Below are positions 1 to 6,965 of a DNA stretch of 11,177 nt, one piece after another. This DNA comes from JAFLUQ01 sp964442035. GTDB taxonomy: Bacteria > Bacillota > Clostridia > UMGS1883. The position numbers and the translations under genes were made by a program. The DNA is taken from positions 1 to 11,177 of the forward strand of contig CAYTWZ010000058.1 in NCBI GenBank assembly GCA_964442035.1. Direction: 5' to 3'. Within the stretch, counting starts at the first letter, position 1. Every line of letters begins with the position of its first letter. Below the pieces are notes generated by a model, which had not been told where the DNA came from, did not search any database, and worked only from the letters and a program-made list of their open reading frames with translations.

Positions 1-68
1 TGATCGTTTTTGTTTATCATATGATAGGTGTCCACCCCGCGGCGGACATAGCTCAACGCTTTCTGCAT
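1..68 (-). CDS. ttcA: tRNA 2-thiocytidine synthetase TtcA/TilS-type ATPase, N-terminal fragment
   Basis: Only the first 22 codons are in the window; the gene continues past the left edge. The visible peptide starts MQKALSYVRRGVDTYHMI and ends NKND. This matches the N-terminal helix that precedes the PP-loop (SGGKDS) in clostridial TtcA/TilS-type tRNA-modifying ATPases, which typically begin MQK-L-YVRRAVDDY-MI-. Family members adenylate and thiolate or otherwise modify a tRNA anticodon-loop cytidine in the cytoplasm. The ATG at 66-68 is preceded by AGAAAGGAG (79-87) with a 10-nt spacer. A nearer ATG at 74-76 is out of frame and stops after seven codons, so it is rejected. Repeat copy A lies directly upstream, leaving no obvious room for a promoter between it and the start codon. 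The assignment rests on the short N-terminus alone because the PP-loop is outside the window. Confidence 0.68.
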   Translation of the reverse strand, partial: MQKALSYVRRGVDTYHMINKND

Positions 69-78
69 TTGTACATGG

Positions 79-87
79 CTCCTTTCT
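79..87 (-). promoter_or_regulatory. ribosome binding site of the ttcA-like gene
   Basis: AGAAAGGAG on the minus strand lies 10 nt before the ATG at 68. It supports translation leaving the window to the left even though only 22 codons are visible. Confidence 0.6.
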
Positions 88-102
88 ATTTATCATTCAA
101 CG

Positions 103-133
103 TTTCTGTGGGAGGAAGGAACTCCCACCGAAA
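103..133 (-). repeat. hairpin attached to repeat copy A
   Basis: Inverted repeat with arms at about 103-114 and 122-133: 12 positions paired with one mismatch (107/129) and a 7-nt loop (115-121). It abuts the 3' side (minus-strand sense) of repeat copy A and has a counterpart next to copy B. There is no T-run after it on either strand, so it does not look like an intrinsic terminator. On the minus strand the loop region reads UUCCUUC, pyrimidine-rich and partly complementary to the nearby AAAGGAG ribosome binding site. Confidence 0.6.
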
Positions 134-244
134 AACGAAAGGGTCACCCGACGCCTGTAGAGGGTGTGAGCTGCCGGTGACAGCCTCCGCAATGCAGAAG
201 CACCGATCGAGTCGGTAGAAGAGACCCGGGGACATCTTTCGTTT
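133..244 (-). repeat. 112-bp intergenic repeat, copy A; predicted structured RNA
   Basis: First of three copies of a 112-bp element. On the minus strand it opens with AAACGAAAG (244-236) and closes with the perfect complement CTTTCGTTT (141-133), giving a 9-bp closing stem. Inside are a hairpin ACCGA/TCGGT (202-216) and an 8-bp hairpin GCUUCUGC/GCGGAGGC with a 3-nt loop (183-201) containing two G-U pairs. A third short hairpin, CUGUC/GGCAG, follows. The strand is assigned from the G-U pairs, which become A-C mismatches on the plus strand. The first part (about 60 nt, minus sense) is nearly identical to copies B and C, while the last 40 nt vary. It lies upstream of the ttcA-like gene. I do not recognise the RNA class. 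Confidence 0.6.
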
Positions 245-283
245 AGCTATATATTAAAAAAGCTTTGTCAATAAAAATAAGTG

Positions 284-312
284 TTGACAAACGGGAACAA
301 CCAAAATATACT
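284..312 (+). promoter_or_regulatory. vegetative sigma-70/sigma-A promoter of the acyltransferase gene
   Basis: TTGACA at 284-289 and TATACT at 307-312 are separated by exactly 17 nt, a near-perfect SigA promoter. Transcription would begin around 319, leaving a leader of about 16 nt that carries the ribosome binding site. This excludes the in-frame upstream GTG at 281 as a start codon, since it overlaps the -35 box. Confidence 0.75.
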
Positions 313-322
313 CTCTTATGTC

Positions 323-330
323 AGAGGTGG
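323..330 (+). promoter_or_regulatory. ribosome binding site fixing the acyltransferase start
   Basis: AGAGGTGG lies 4 nt upstream of the ATG at 335. Together with the promoter at 284-312 it selects this ATG over the GTG 54 nt upstream. Confidence 0.6.
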
Positions 331-334
331 TTTT

Positions 335-1360
335 ATGACATCAAAAAGAAATTCATCTATTGATATTTTCCGGCTTGTCGCAGCGGCGCTGGTCGTAGTG
401 CAGCACTACGGAATAATTTATCCTCGGACGACCAAAATAGCAATGGTCACCGATCTTTTCAGCCGGATAGCAGTTCCCTTCTTTTTTATGGTTTCCGGAT
501 TCTTTTCATGGAAGGATGACCCAATTCTGCGCCGCGGATATCTTAAAAAGCAGGCTCTTACTATTGGAAAGATATTGATAGTCTCATCGGTAATTTTGAT
601 GGTTGCGAACATATTTTTGGACTTTCACATCAGAATCACAGCAAAAAGTATTCTTTACCTGCTGATTTACAATGAGCCTCGCTTCCTTTTCGGCCACTCG
701 CATATGTGGTATATGCTGGCGCTGATATATGTGCTGCTCATTGCCATCGTTATAGATAAGCTTGGAAAAAACAAGGCTGCCTACGCGGCGGCTCCTCTGA
801 TTTTAGCCGCGGCAATAGGTTTGGACATATATTTAAGAGCTCAAGGCACAATGCGCTCGTGCTTTGTGCGAAATTTTTTCCTGTTTGGTCTGCCGTACTT
901 TTACATAGGCCAGTTTTTACACAGATATCAGGACAAAATACTGGACAAAATCAACAAACCCCGGAGCATAGCCCTGTTTTTCATATGTGCAGCCGGGCTG
1001 ACGGCGGAAGCCTTTTTAGCACTGAAATTTGATCTGGCTTCCTTTGGATACTTTCTGGATCGCAAAATATTCCTGTTCCTGCCGCCGCTTGGATTTTCAG
1101 TATTTTTACTGCTGCTGCATTATCCAAACATAGGACAGAACAGCTTTGCGGCAAGGTATGCCCGGGATGCCTCAATGATAATCTACATAATACATCACTT
1201 TGTGGAGGATCTTATAAACACCGTTGCCGCAAACGTGTGGGGCATCGAAATGTTCCGGCACGCTACGGCAAGGTTTTTCCTAATTATGTTTTTATCCTCA
1301 ATAGTGGGCTTCGGTTACGCTGTGGCCGTAAAAAAGCTACGCCGTAATGTAGATCGTTGA
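335..1360 (+). CDS. acyltransferase family 3 integral membrane protein
   Basis: Encodes 341 residues from the ATG at 335. It is a multi-pass membrane protein with roughly ten hydrophobic segments. The N-terminus (about residues 9-24) has the acyltransferase-3 signature SIDIFRLVAAALVVVQHY, including the conserved His24. It is followed by a VPFFFMVSGFF segment and later an HMWYMLALIY segment, all typical of the Acyl_transf_3 family. Members transfer acetyl or other acyl groups onto sugars, peptidoglycan or surface polymers at the cytoplasmic membrane. The acceptor cannot be told from sequence. The gene has its own consensus promoter and is a monocistron. Its 3' end overlaps the convergent L,D-transpeptidase gene by 24 bp. 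By eye it is more AT-rich than the genes to its right, which might indicate separate origin. VanT-like racemase N-domains share this fold, but no racemase domain is present. Confidence 0.85.
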   Translation: MTSKRNSSIDIFRLVAAALVVVQHYGIIYPRTTKIAMVTDLFSRIAVPFFFMVSGFFSWKDDPILRRGYLKKQALTIGKILIVSSVILMVANIFLDFHIRITAKSILYLLIYNEPRFLFGHSHMWYMLALIYVLLIAIVIDKLGKNKAAYAAAPLILAAAIGLDIYLRAQGTMRSCFVRNFFLFGLPYFYIGQFLHRYQDKILDKINKPRSIALFFICAAGLTAEAFLALKFDLASFGYFLDRKIFLFLPPLGFSVFLLLLHYPNIGQNSFAARYARDASMIIYIIHHFVEDLINTVAANVWGIEMFRHATARFFLIMFLSSIVGFGYAVAVKKLRRNVDR

Positions 1361-2530
1361 GTACAAGGGCACAGTATCCACAAGCCATGCTATGTTTTCC
1401 GGACGCACTCGGATACATCCGTGGGATATTTTCATTCCTACGCGTCCGTCATAGTCCGAGCCGTCATAGCGTCTGAGGGTAGAATGGATAGCAAAGCCTC
1501 CGTTAAATCGCATTATTGGGCCGCAGTAATAGTTAGGGTACTCCCATCGGGTCTGGTACTGATAATACCTGTATGTGCCCTCACAGGTAGGCGATGAGGG
1601 AGCGCCTATGGCGCACAGAAAGCTGTTGACCATTCTCCAGGATCCTTCCTTACGCCGGAACACCCGCACAGTATATTCTGATTTTGACACCCACACCATG
1701 TAATCGGTCTGACTGGCAATATTTCTTGAATTGATAAGCTTTTCCGTAATGGAAAAGGCCTCGGAACATCTGCCAAGGAACAGGCGCAGATCTCGGCCAT
1801 TGTCGCTATACTTGATAGGACAGTCAAAGGCCTCCGCCACGTCCACCACCGGGACGCACATTACGCCGTCTATATACTCCGGAGCTATTCCCATGTTGAA
1901 AGCTCCGGAGTTTTTGTATGCGCAAAGCTGGTTTTCGTATACAGTGATGAATAATTTACCGCAGCTCATGTGGAGACCACCGTCAGACCAGAGCACGCTG
2001 TTTACGCCAAGTTTATCAAATACATAAAATGGCACCATAAGTCCATTGGGTCTTTCATACACTGGTATACCGTCGGACATCTCCCCATCCAAAGAAACCC
2101 GCACACTTTTCTCTCCCTGAGGACGGAGGAGCATATAAAAGTCCGTCACATAATCTAAGTTTCCGGTCTGATTAGGGGCGCTGTAGGTCTGAAGCTCAAA
2201 CTCCCGGCCGGAAAGACCGTTAAACTCCATTTGTCCCTCCCCGCAGACCATATGTAAAACAAAACTCTTGCCGGCCTTGAACGGAGGCGTCTCAAATTCC
2301 AGCCCTATCCAACGGGAGGCGGTTTCATTCACCGATGCGTAACGGTTACAAAGGGATGCCCCTGTATCACCGTCCAAAAGCTCAAATGTCAGCGTCTGAT
2401 CCTTGATGTACTGATCACATTCCACCTGAAAATGGATCCCTACCCTTGTAAATTCCGGCTCCTCATCCGCAAAGACAATGACGGAAAAAAGTGCCAAAAG
2501 AAGTGCCGCCAAGGAAAATACTTTTTTCAT
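1337..2530 (-). CDS. secreted L,D-transpeptidase (YkuD domain) with copper-amine-oxidase-like N-terminal domain
   Basis: Encodes 397 residues. A signal peptide (MKKVFSLAALLLALFSVIVFA, residues 1-21) directs export. Residues about 25-140 form an uncharacterised beta-rich region. About 150-250 resemble the copper-amine-oxidase N-terminal-like domain often found as a wall-associated module in Clostridia (DGIPVYERPNGLMVPFYVFD... VPVVDVAEAF). The C-terminal YkuD domain (about 270-397) has His349 and the SHGCIRV motif at Ser369-His370-Gly371-Cys372. Cys372 is the expected nucleophile for 3-3 peptidoglycan cross-linking or for anchoring proteins to the wall. The start is supported by GGAGTGAG (2534-2541), 3-7 nt upstream. 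It has a private promoter at 2588-2616. It converges with the acyltransferase gene and overlaps it by 24 bp. The family call is firm; the exact role is not known. Confidence 0.92.
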   Translation of the reverse strand: MKKVFSLAALLLALFSVIVFADEEPEFTRVGIHFQVECDQYIKDQTLTFELLDGDTGASLCNRYASVNETASRWIGLEFETPPFKAGKSFVLHMVCGEGQMEFNGLSGREFELQTYSAPNQTGNLDYVTDFYMLLRPQGEKSVRVSLDGEMSDGIPVYERPNGLMVPFYVFDKLGVNSVLWSDGGLHMSCGKLFITVYENQLCAYKNSGAFNMGIAPEYIDGVMCVPVVDVAEAFDCPIKYSDNGRDLRLFLGRCSEAFSITEKLINSRNIASQTDYMVWVSKSEYTVRVFRRKEGSWRMVNSFLCAIGAPSSPTCEGTYRYYQYQTRWEYPNYYCGPIMRFNGGFAIHSTLRRYDGSDYDGRVGMKISHGCIRVRPENIAWLVDTVPLYSTIYITA

Positions 2531-2587
2531 AATCTCACTCCGAAATAATTTTTTAAAGCCGTCACAGTGAACAGCCCATACAATGTA

Positions 2588-2616
2588 ATTATACTCCTCT
2601 GACGCCTGAACGTCAA
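2588..2616 (-). promoter_or_regulatory. sigma-70/sigma-A promoter of the L,D-transpeptidase gene
   Basis: Read on the minus strand, TTGACG (2611-2616) and TATAAT (2588-2593) are separated by 17 nt. Transcription would start near 2581, giving a leader of about 50 nt. Repeat copy B lies upstream of this promoter, so a transcript from here would not contain the repeat. Confidence 0.75.
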
Positions 2617-2667
2617 TAGTTTTTAAAATTCAAATTTCAATAAGGGATGAAAGCCCGTCATGGGGCG

Positions 2668-2700
2668 TTTTCGGTGGGAGAAAGGAGCTCCCACCGAAAA
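2668..2700 (-). repeat. hairpin attached to repeat copy B
   Basis: Perfect 13-bp inverted repeat, arms 2668-2680 and 2688-2700, with a 7-nt loop (2681-2687). It abuts and shares two bases with the closing stem of repeat copy B. No T-run follows on either strand. Read on the minus strand, the loop and start of the second arm give CUCCUUUCU, the same as the anti-Shine-Dalgarno end of 16S rRNA. Confidence 0.65.
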
Positions 2701-2810
2701 ACGAAAGGGGCGCCCGCACCCGCCGAAGCTGCCATCTGCCGGTAGTAGCCTCGGCAAAGCAGAAGCACCGACCGAGTCGGTAGACGAAACTCGGGGGACA
2801 TCTTTCGTTT
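2699..2810 (-). repeat. 112-bp intergenic repeat, copy B; predicted structured RNA
   Basis: Second copy, again 112 bp between the outer edges of the perfect 9-bp closing stem (2810-2802 with 2707-2699). On the minus strand it contains the ACCGA/TCGGT hairpin (2767-2781) and the GCUUCUGC/GCCGAGGC hairpin (2748-2766) with one mismatch and one G-U pair. The following small hairpin is weaker here. It differs from copies A and C by small compensating indels. It lies in the divergent region between the L,D-transpeptidase and ptsG genes, pointing toward the transpeptidase, but a strong promoter intervenes at 2588-2616. Confidence 0.6.
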
Positions 2811-2886
2811 AGTTATACTTTGATCGTCAAATGTGAATATTTCAGCTTCCGCACGGGCATATTACATACATACTTGTTATGTTATG

Positions 2887-2893
2887 TGAGGTG
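2887..2893 (+). promoter_or_regulatory. ribosome binding site fixing the ptsG start
   Basis: TGAGGTG lies 6 nt before the ATG at 2900. The upstream in-frame ATG at 2879 has no purine-rich site in front of it and would add seven residues that the family lacks. Confidence 0.55.
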
Positions 2894-2899
2894 CGAAAA

Positions 2900-4969
2900 A
2901 TGAAGGACAAGATTTTTGGCGTACTACAAAGAGTAGGACGCTCTTTCATGCTTCCTATCGCCATTCTTCCGGTAGCCGGTTTGTTTTTGGGTATAGGAGG
3001 ATCATTTACCAACGAAACAATGCTTCGGGCCTACGGGCTTTACAACGCCATAGGCCCGGGCACGGCGGTCAACGGGGTCCTGCAGATAATGAACGCGGCT
3101 GGCAACATTGTTTTCGCCAATCTGCCACTGCTATTTGCCATAGGTTGCGCCATAGGCATGGCCAAAAAGGAAAAGGAAGTGGCGGCGCTTTCCGCTGTGA
3201 TCGCGTTTTTCATTATGCATGTGTGCATAGGAACGCTGATCTCCATCAACTATCCGGCCCATGACGGGCTCAGCTCTGCCCGGCTGTATGAGATGGCCCA
3301 CGGCTTTTCGGAAAACTCAGCCGTGACCGACGTGCTGGGCGTCACGTCCCTGAGCATGGGCGTTTTCGGCGGCGTGATAGCGGGACTGGGCGTCGCGGCG
3401 CTGCACAACAGATTTTACAAAATACAGCTGCCGCCGGTGATCTCCTTCTTCGGAGGTACAAGATTTGTTCCCATAATATCAGCGGTGGTATATTTGCTGG
3501 TGGGGATACTGCTGTACTTCATCTGGCCTCCGATACAGACCGGTATCGCCATGATCGGCGATCTGGTACGCAATTCCGGCTATGTAGGCACTCTTATTTA
3601 CGGCATAACCGAAAGAGCCCTGATACCATTCGGTCTTCACCATGTGTTTTATATGCCGTTCTGGCAGACAAGCGTAGGCGGCGAAATGATCATTAACGGT
3701 CAGCTGGTGCAGGGGGCCCAAAACATCTTTTTTGCTCAGCTTTCCGATCCCAATGTAAAGCATTTCGCCGTATCGGCCACAAGGTTTATGTCAGGAAAGT
3801 TCCCCTTGATGATATTCGGCCTTCCGGGCGCGGCACTGGCGATGTACCGCTGTGCCCGTCCGGAAAAGAAAAAGGTGGCAGGCGGGTTGCTGCTGTCGGC
3901 TGCCTTCACCAGTCTGCTGACAGGCATCACTGAGCCGCTGGAATTTACCTTCCTGTTTGTTGCGCCGCTGCTTTATATCATACACTGCGTGTTTGCGGGA
4001 CTGGCCTATATGCTTATGCACCTGCTAGGCGTAGGTGTGGGAATGACGTTTTCGGGAGGACTTATCGATCTGACGCTGTTTGGCATTATGCAGGGCAACA
4101 GCAAGACTGACTGGCTGTGGATAGTAGTTGCGGGGCTGGTATACTTTGCCGTATACTACCTGCTGTTCTCCATACTGATTAAAAAGCTGAACCTCAAGAC
4201 CCCCGGTCGTGAGGATGATGAGGAGGAGACCCGTCTTTACACCCGCAAGGACATGGGCAAAAATGACGAAAGCGCCTCCGCCCTGATAACAAAAGGGCTC
4301 GGGGGCAAGGACAACATTTTAGACGTGGACTGCTGTGCCACAAGGTTGAGGGTGACAGTCAATGACGGCGGCAAGGTGGACGAAGGAGCCCTTAAGCGCA
4401 GCGGAGCCTCCGGCGTCATCAAAAAGGGCAACGGAGTACAGGTAATTTACGGCCCCAGAGTAACCGTGATCAAGTCCGATCTGGAGGACTATCTGCACCA
4501 CGCTCCGGCAGAGCCGTCCATGACCGTATTTTCCCCGGCGGATGGTGAGGCGATACCCCTTTCGAAGGTAAACGATGAGGCTTTCTCCCAAGAGATACTT
4601 GGTAAGGGGATGGCCGTCAAACCTTCAAAGGGACAGATCCTTTCCCCTGTAAGCGGACGCGTCGAAAACGTGACGGACTCTAAGCATGCCGTCAACATCC
4701 TAAGTGACGAGGGCGCACAGATAATTGTCCATGTGGGTCTTGACACCGTGAAGCTGGGCGGAGAATGCTTTGATGTAAAGGTTCGTGAGGGAGATCACGT
4801 AAACGTAGGGGATCTGCTCCTTACAGCTGACATCGAAGAAATCAAAATCCGCGGCTTTGACACGGTGACACCTGTAATAGTGTGCAATTCGGAGGACTTT
4901 GGGGAGCTAAAGTCTATGGCTTCGGGAAAAACCGTTGCCGGCCAGGCCCTCTTCAAGTTATCAAAATAG
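2900..4969 (+). CDS. ptsG: PTS glucose-type permease EIICBA (PtsG-like)
   Basis: Encodes 689 residues in the order EIIC-EIIB-EIIA, the same order and nearly the same length as Bacillus subtilis PtsG. It imports and phosphorylates a glucose-type hexose using phosphate from HPr. EIIC (about 1-415) is a multi-pass membrane domain starting MKDKIFGVLQRVGR, with FFGGTRFVPIIS, the substrate-site motif GITEPLEF (Glu345) and GMTFSGGLIDLTLFG; it ends in the usual NLKTPGRED linker. EIIB (about 455-530) has the phosphocysteine loop CCATRLR, Cys479 by alignment. EIIA (about 545-689) has the paired histidines His596 (KHAVNIL) and His611 (IIVHVGLDTV). Some EIIC motifs also resemble MalX, so maltose or another alpha-glucoside is possible. 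It is followed by an intrinsic terminator, so it appears to be transcribed alone. Confidence 0.92.
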   Translation: MKDKIFGVLQRVGRSFMLPIAILPVAGLFLGIGGSFTNETMLRAYGLYNAIGPGTAVNGVLQIMNAAGNIVFANLPLLFAIGCAIGMAKKEKEVAALSAVIAFFIMHVCIGTLISINYPAHDGLSSARLYEMAHGFSENSAVTDVLGVTSLSMGVFGGVIAGLGVAALHNRFYKIQLPPVISFFGGTRFVPIISAVVYLLVGILLYFIWPPIQTGIAMIGDLVRNSGYVGTLIYGITERALIPFGLHHVFYMPFWQTSVGGEMIINGQLVQGAQNIFFAQLSDPNVKHFAVSATRFMSGKFPLMIFGLPGAALAMYRCARPEKKKVAGGLLLSAAFTSLLTGITEPLEFTFLFVAPLLYIIHCVFAGLAYMLMHLLGVGVGMTFSGGLIDLTLFGIMQGNSKTDWLWIVVAGLVYFAVYYLLFSILIKKLNLKTPGREDDEEETRLYTRKDMGKNDESASALITKGLGGKDNILDVDCCATRLRVTVNDGGKVDEGALKRSGASGVIKKGNGVQVIYGPRVTVIKSDLEDYLHHAPAEPSMTVFSPADGEAIPLSKVNDEAFSQEILGKGMAVKPSKGQILSPVSGRVENVTDSKHAVNILSDEGAQIIVHVGLDTVKLGGECFDVKVREGDHVNVGDLLLTADIEEIKIRGFDTVTPVIVCNSEDFGELKSMASGKTVAGQALFKLSK

Positions 4970-4972
4970 GTC

Positions 4973-5005
4973 GGGGAACCCGTGCGGTTCCCCCCTCTTT
5001 TTTCT
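4973..5005 (+). terminator. intrinsic terminator of ptsG
   Basis: GGGGAACC (4973-4980), a 5-nt loop, then GGTTCCCC (4986-4993), followed by a T-rich run (about 4996-5003). It begins three bases after the ptsG stop codon and separates ptsG from the arabinofuranosidase gene. Confidence 0.85.
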
Positions 5006-5034
5006 TGGGGATTATCTGCTGTAATGGTTAATTT

Positions 5035-5063
5035 TTGGGTTGCATTTTTTGTAGAATTATGAT
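5035..5063 (+). promoter_or_regulatory. possible promoter of the GH127-type gene
   Basis: TTGGGT (5035-5040) and TATGAT (5058-5063) are separated by 17 nt, and a terminator lies just upstream, so a promoter is expected here. The -35 match is weak. TTGCAT at 5040-5045 is an alternative -35 with poorer spacing. Confidence 0.35.
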
Positions 5064-5102
5064 ACACTGTTGTGGTGAAAATATTCTCATGGAGGACAAA
5101 AA

Positions 5103-6920
5103 ATGAACAACGGCAAGACACAGCCCGCCGGGCATTACATACCCCTTAACAAAACACAGCTCCTTGACGGCTCCCGTTTTTATGAAAACAGGGAACGGAC
5201 GTTAGATTATCTCCGTGAGCTGGATCCCGACAGGATGCTTTATAATTTCCGCCGTACCTTCGGCGTTGACACCAAGGGAGCAGAGCCCTTGGGAGGATGG
5301 GAGGCGCCGGACGGACTTCTGCGTGGACATTCCACAGGGCACTATCTTTCCGCACTGGCGTTGGCCTGTGCCTCTACGGGGGAGAGCTTTTTCCACGAAA
5401 GGCTGGACTATGTGGTGCGAGAGCTCCACTCCCTGCAGCTGATGTCTAAGGGCGACCCTGCCGCTTTTGAGACCCGATGCACCCCCGAGGATGCCACGCA
5501 GGAGAAATGGAGTGCCGACCCCTCTGTCTGGGGGGAGGGCTTTCTTTCGGCCTATTCCCCAGACCAGTTTGCCCTTTTGGAAAAGCTCACCAAATACAAG
5601 GCCATATGGGCCCCATATTATACCCTGCACAAGATAGTGGCAGGCCTGCTGGAGTGCCACAAGCGGGCCGGAAGCTCCGAGGCGCTGGAGGTGGCTAAGG
5701 GGATAGGTAGCTGGATACATGCCAGGCTTTCGCCTCTTAGCCCCGAACTGCGTAAGAAAATGTGGAGCCTGTACATTGCAGGTGAGTTTGGCGGGATGAA
5801 CGAGGCCATGTCACGGCTTTATGACGCTACGCTGGACAAAAAATATCTTGAAACAGCCCGCATGTTTGACAACGAAAATATTTTTCCCGGACTGAATGAG
5901 GGTAGAGACGTAATAGCCAATCTCCACGCCAACCAGCATATTCCCCAGATCATCGGAGCACACAGAGAATTCATGGCTACCGGCAAGGACTATTATGAAA
6001 GCATAGCCAAAAACTTTTTTATGATCGTTACCCAACACCATATGTACGCAATAGGCGGCGTAGGCCAGGGGGAGTCTTTTCGGGATACGGACGCTTTGGC
6101 GATCAACATCAAAGGAGACACCAACTGCGAGACCTGCGCGGCCTACAATCTGCTTAAGCTGGCCCGGGAGCTGTACTCCTTTGACCCGGAAAACACCGCA
6201 TACATGGATTACTACGAACGGGCGCTAATCAACCAGATTCTGGCGTCTCAATGCCCTGACCGAACCCCTGAAAGAACCAGCGGCGTGACCTACATGATGC
6301 CTATCGGTCCCGGAGCGGTGCGCTCTTACAGCGATAATTACAACAGCTTCACTTGTTGCCACGGCACAGGTATGGAAAACCACATCAAATATCAGGACGC
6401 ATCGTTTTTTGTATCCGGGAACATACTTTACATAAACCAATACTTAAGTGCCTCCATGATATCTCCGAATGTAAGCGCACACATCGAAAGTAGCTTCCCC
6501 TTCGGCGAGGTGAGCATAAGGCTGAGCTTTCATCGGGATTTCACGGTAAAGCTGCGCATACCCTCATGGTGCTATAACCCCTTCGATGGGGTGGAACAGC
6601 TGGGAGGCTACGGTGTGGTAAGGGGCAAGGCCGGAAGCAGCGTTACCGTAAAAGGGCGCTTTGAATATTCCCCCCGGTATGAGCTGACCCCGGACAAGCT
6701 GGACGGTGATAAGGTGGGCGCACTTATGTACGGCCCCTTTGTAATGGTGACGGAGAACCCCTCCACGGAATGGATAACACTGACAAAGCCCGCCGAGGAA
6801 TTTGTACCTGTTGACAACAGCCCAATTCCCGCCCTTACCGACGGGGAGAGGACATTTGTACCCATGTACTGGGCCGGGAGCAAGCCATATCACGCTTATT
6901 TTAAAATAATAACAAATTAG
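5103..6920 (+). CDS. beta-L-arabinofuranosidase, GH127/GH146 type (DUF1680), cytoplasmic
   Basis: Encodes 605 residues with no signal peptide, so it should act in the cytoplasm. The family hydrolyses terminal beta-L-arabinofuranosyl linkages through a cysteine nucleophile held by a zinc site. All expected active-site residues are visible by comparison with HypBA1: Glu324 in GQGESF (acid/base), Glu343 and Cys345 in CETC (zinc ligands), and Cys418-Cys419 in FTCCHGTGMEN (nucleophile and zinc ligand). The (alpha/alpha)6 barrel signature segments RGHSTGHYLSALALA, APYYTLHKIVAGLL and HANQHIPQIIGAHREF are intact. A beta-sandwich region fills about 430-605. It is somewhat shorter than HypBA1 (658 residues). 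GGAGG at 5091-5095 lies 7 nt before the ATG. It converges with the GH43 operon and shares a bidirectional terminator with it. GH127 and GH146 cannot be separated by eye. Confidence 0.9.
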   Translation: MNNGKTQPAGHYIPLNKTQLLDGSRFYENRERTLDYLRELDPDRMLYNFRRTFGVDTKGAEPLGGWEAPDGLLRGHSTGHYLSALALACASTGESFFHERLDYVVRELHSLQLMSKGDPAAFETRCTPEDATQEKWSADPSVWGEGFLSAYSPDQFALLEKLTKYKAIWAPYYTLHKIVAGLLECHKRAGSSEALEVAKGIGSWIHARLSPLSPELRKKMWSLYIAGEFGGMNEAMSRLYDATLDKKYLETARMFDNENIFPGLNEGRDVIANLHANQHIPQIIGAHREFMATGKDYYESIAKNFFMIVTQHHMYAIGGVGQGESFRDTDALAINIKGDTNCETCAAYNLLKLARELYSFDPENTAYMDYYERALINQILASQCPDRTPERTSGVTYMMPIGPGAVRSYSDNYNSFTCCHGTGMENHIKYQDASFFVSGNILYINQYLSASMISPNVSAHIESSFPFGEVSIRLSFHRDFTVKLRIPSWCYNPFDGVEQLGGYGVVRGKAGSSVTVKGRFEYSPRYELTPDKLDGDKVGALMYGPFVMVTENPSTEWITLTKPAEEFVPVDNSPIPALTDGERTFVPMYWAGSKPYHAYFKIITN

Positions 6921-6922
6921 GG

Positions 6923-6962
6923 AAAGGGGTATCCACCGACAAAACCGGCGAATACCCCTTTT
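6923..6962. terminator. bidirectional intrinsic terminator between convergent glycosidase genes
   Basis: AAAGGGGTAT (6923-6932) pairs with ATACCCCTTT (6952-6961), with a small inner CCG/CGG stem. On the plus strand the stem runs into TTTT; on the minus strand the 3' arm ends in CCCCTTT. It fills the 45-bp gap between the stop codon of the arabinofuranosidase (6920) and that of the GH43 gene (6966). Confidence 0.75.
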
Positions 6963-6965
6963 CGC

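Larger units (their letters stand above)
2531..2899. other. 369-bp divergent intergenic region
   Basis: This gap holds the transpeptidase ribosome binding site and promoter (2534-2616), an AT-rich spacer (about 2617-2660), a 13-bp hairpin and repeat copy B (2668-2810). The remainder (2811-2899) must carry the ptsG promoter, but I see no convincing -35/-10 pair for it. No antiterminator-type RNA site or clear catabolite-response element was recognised. Confidence 0.6.

Noticed and set aside
194..216. Resemblance of the ACCGA-GAGTCGGT hairpin in the repeat to the last stem-loop of the SpCas9 tracrRNA.
   Set aside because: The match is a short GC-rich hairpin. There is no CRISPR array, repeat-complementary segment or cas gene in the window.
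21..218. A 65-codon plus-strand open frame across repeat copy A.
   Set aside because: It covers the structured repeat and the antisense of the ttcA start, lacks a ribosome binding site, and its peptide matches no family I know.
246..271. TTGACA (266-271) and TATAGC (246-251) on the minus strand as the promoter of the ttcA-like gene.
   Set aside because: The spacing is only 14 nt and no better -10 box lies at 16-18 nt, so it is not listed as a feature. A promoter here is still expected.
281..334. Upstream GTG start that would extend the acyltransferase by 18 residues.
   Set aside because: It overlaps the -35 box of a near-perfect promoter; the ATG at 335 has its own ribosome binding site.
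2668..2700. The 13-bp hairpin beside copy B as an intrinsic terminator.
   Set aside because: No T-run follows the stem on either strand (GAAAAACG on plus, GAAAACGCCCC on minus).
5202..5720. A 172-codon minus-strand open frame inside the arabinofuranosidase gene.
   Set aside because: It lies opposite conserved GH127-type segments and shows no domain of its own.
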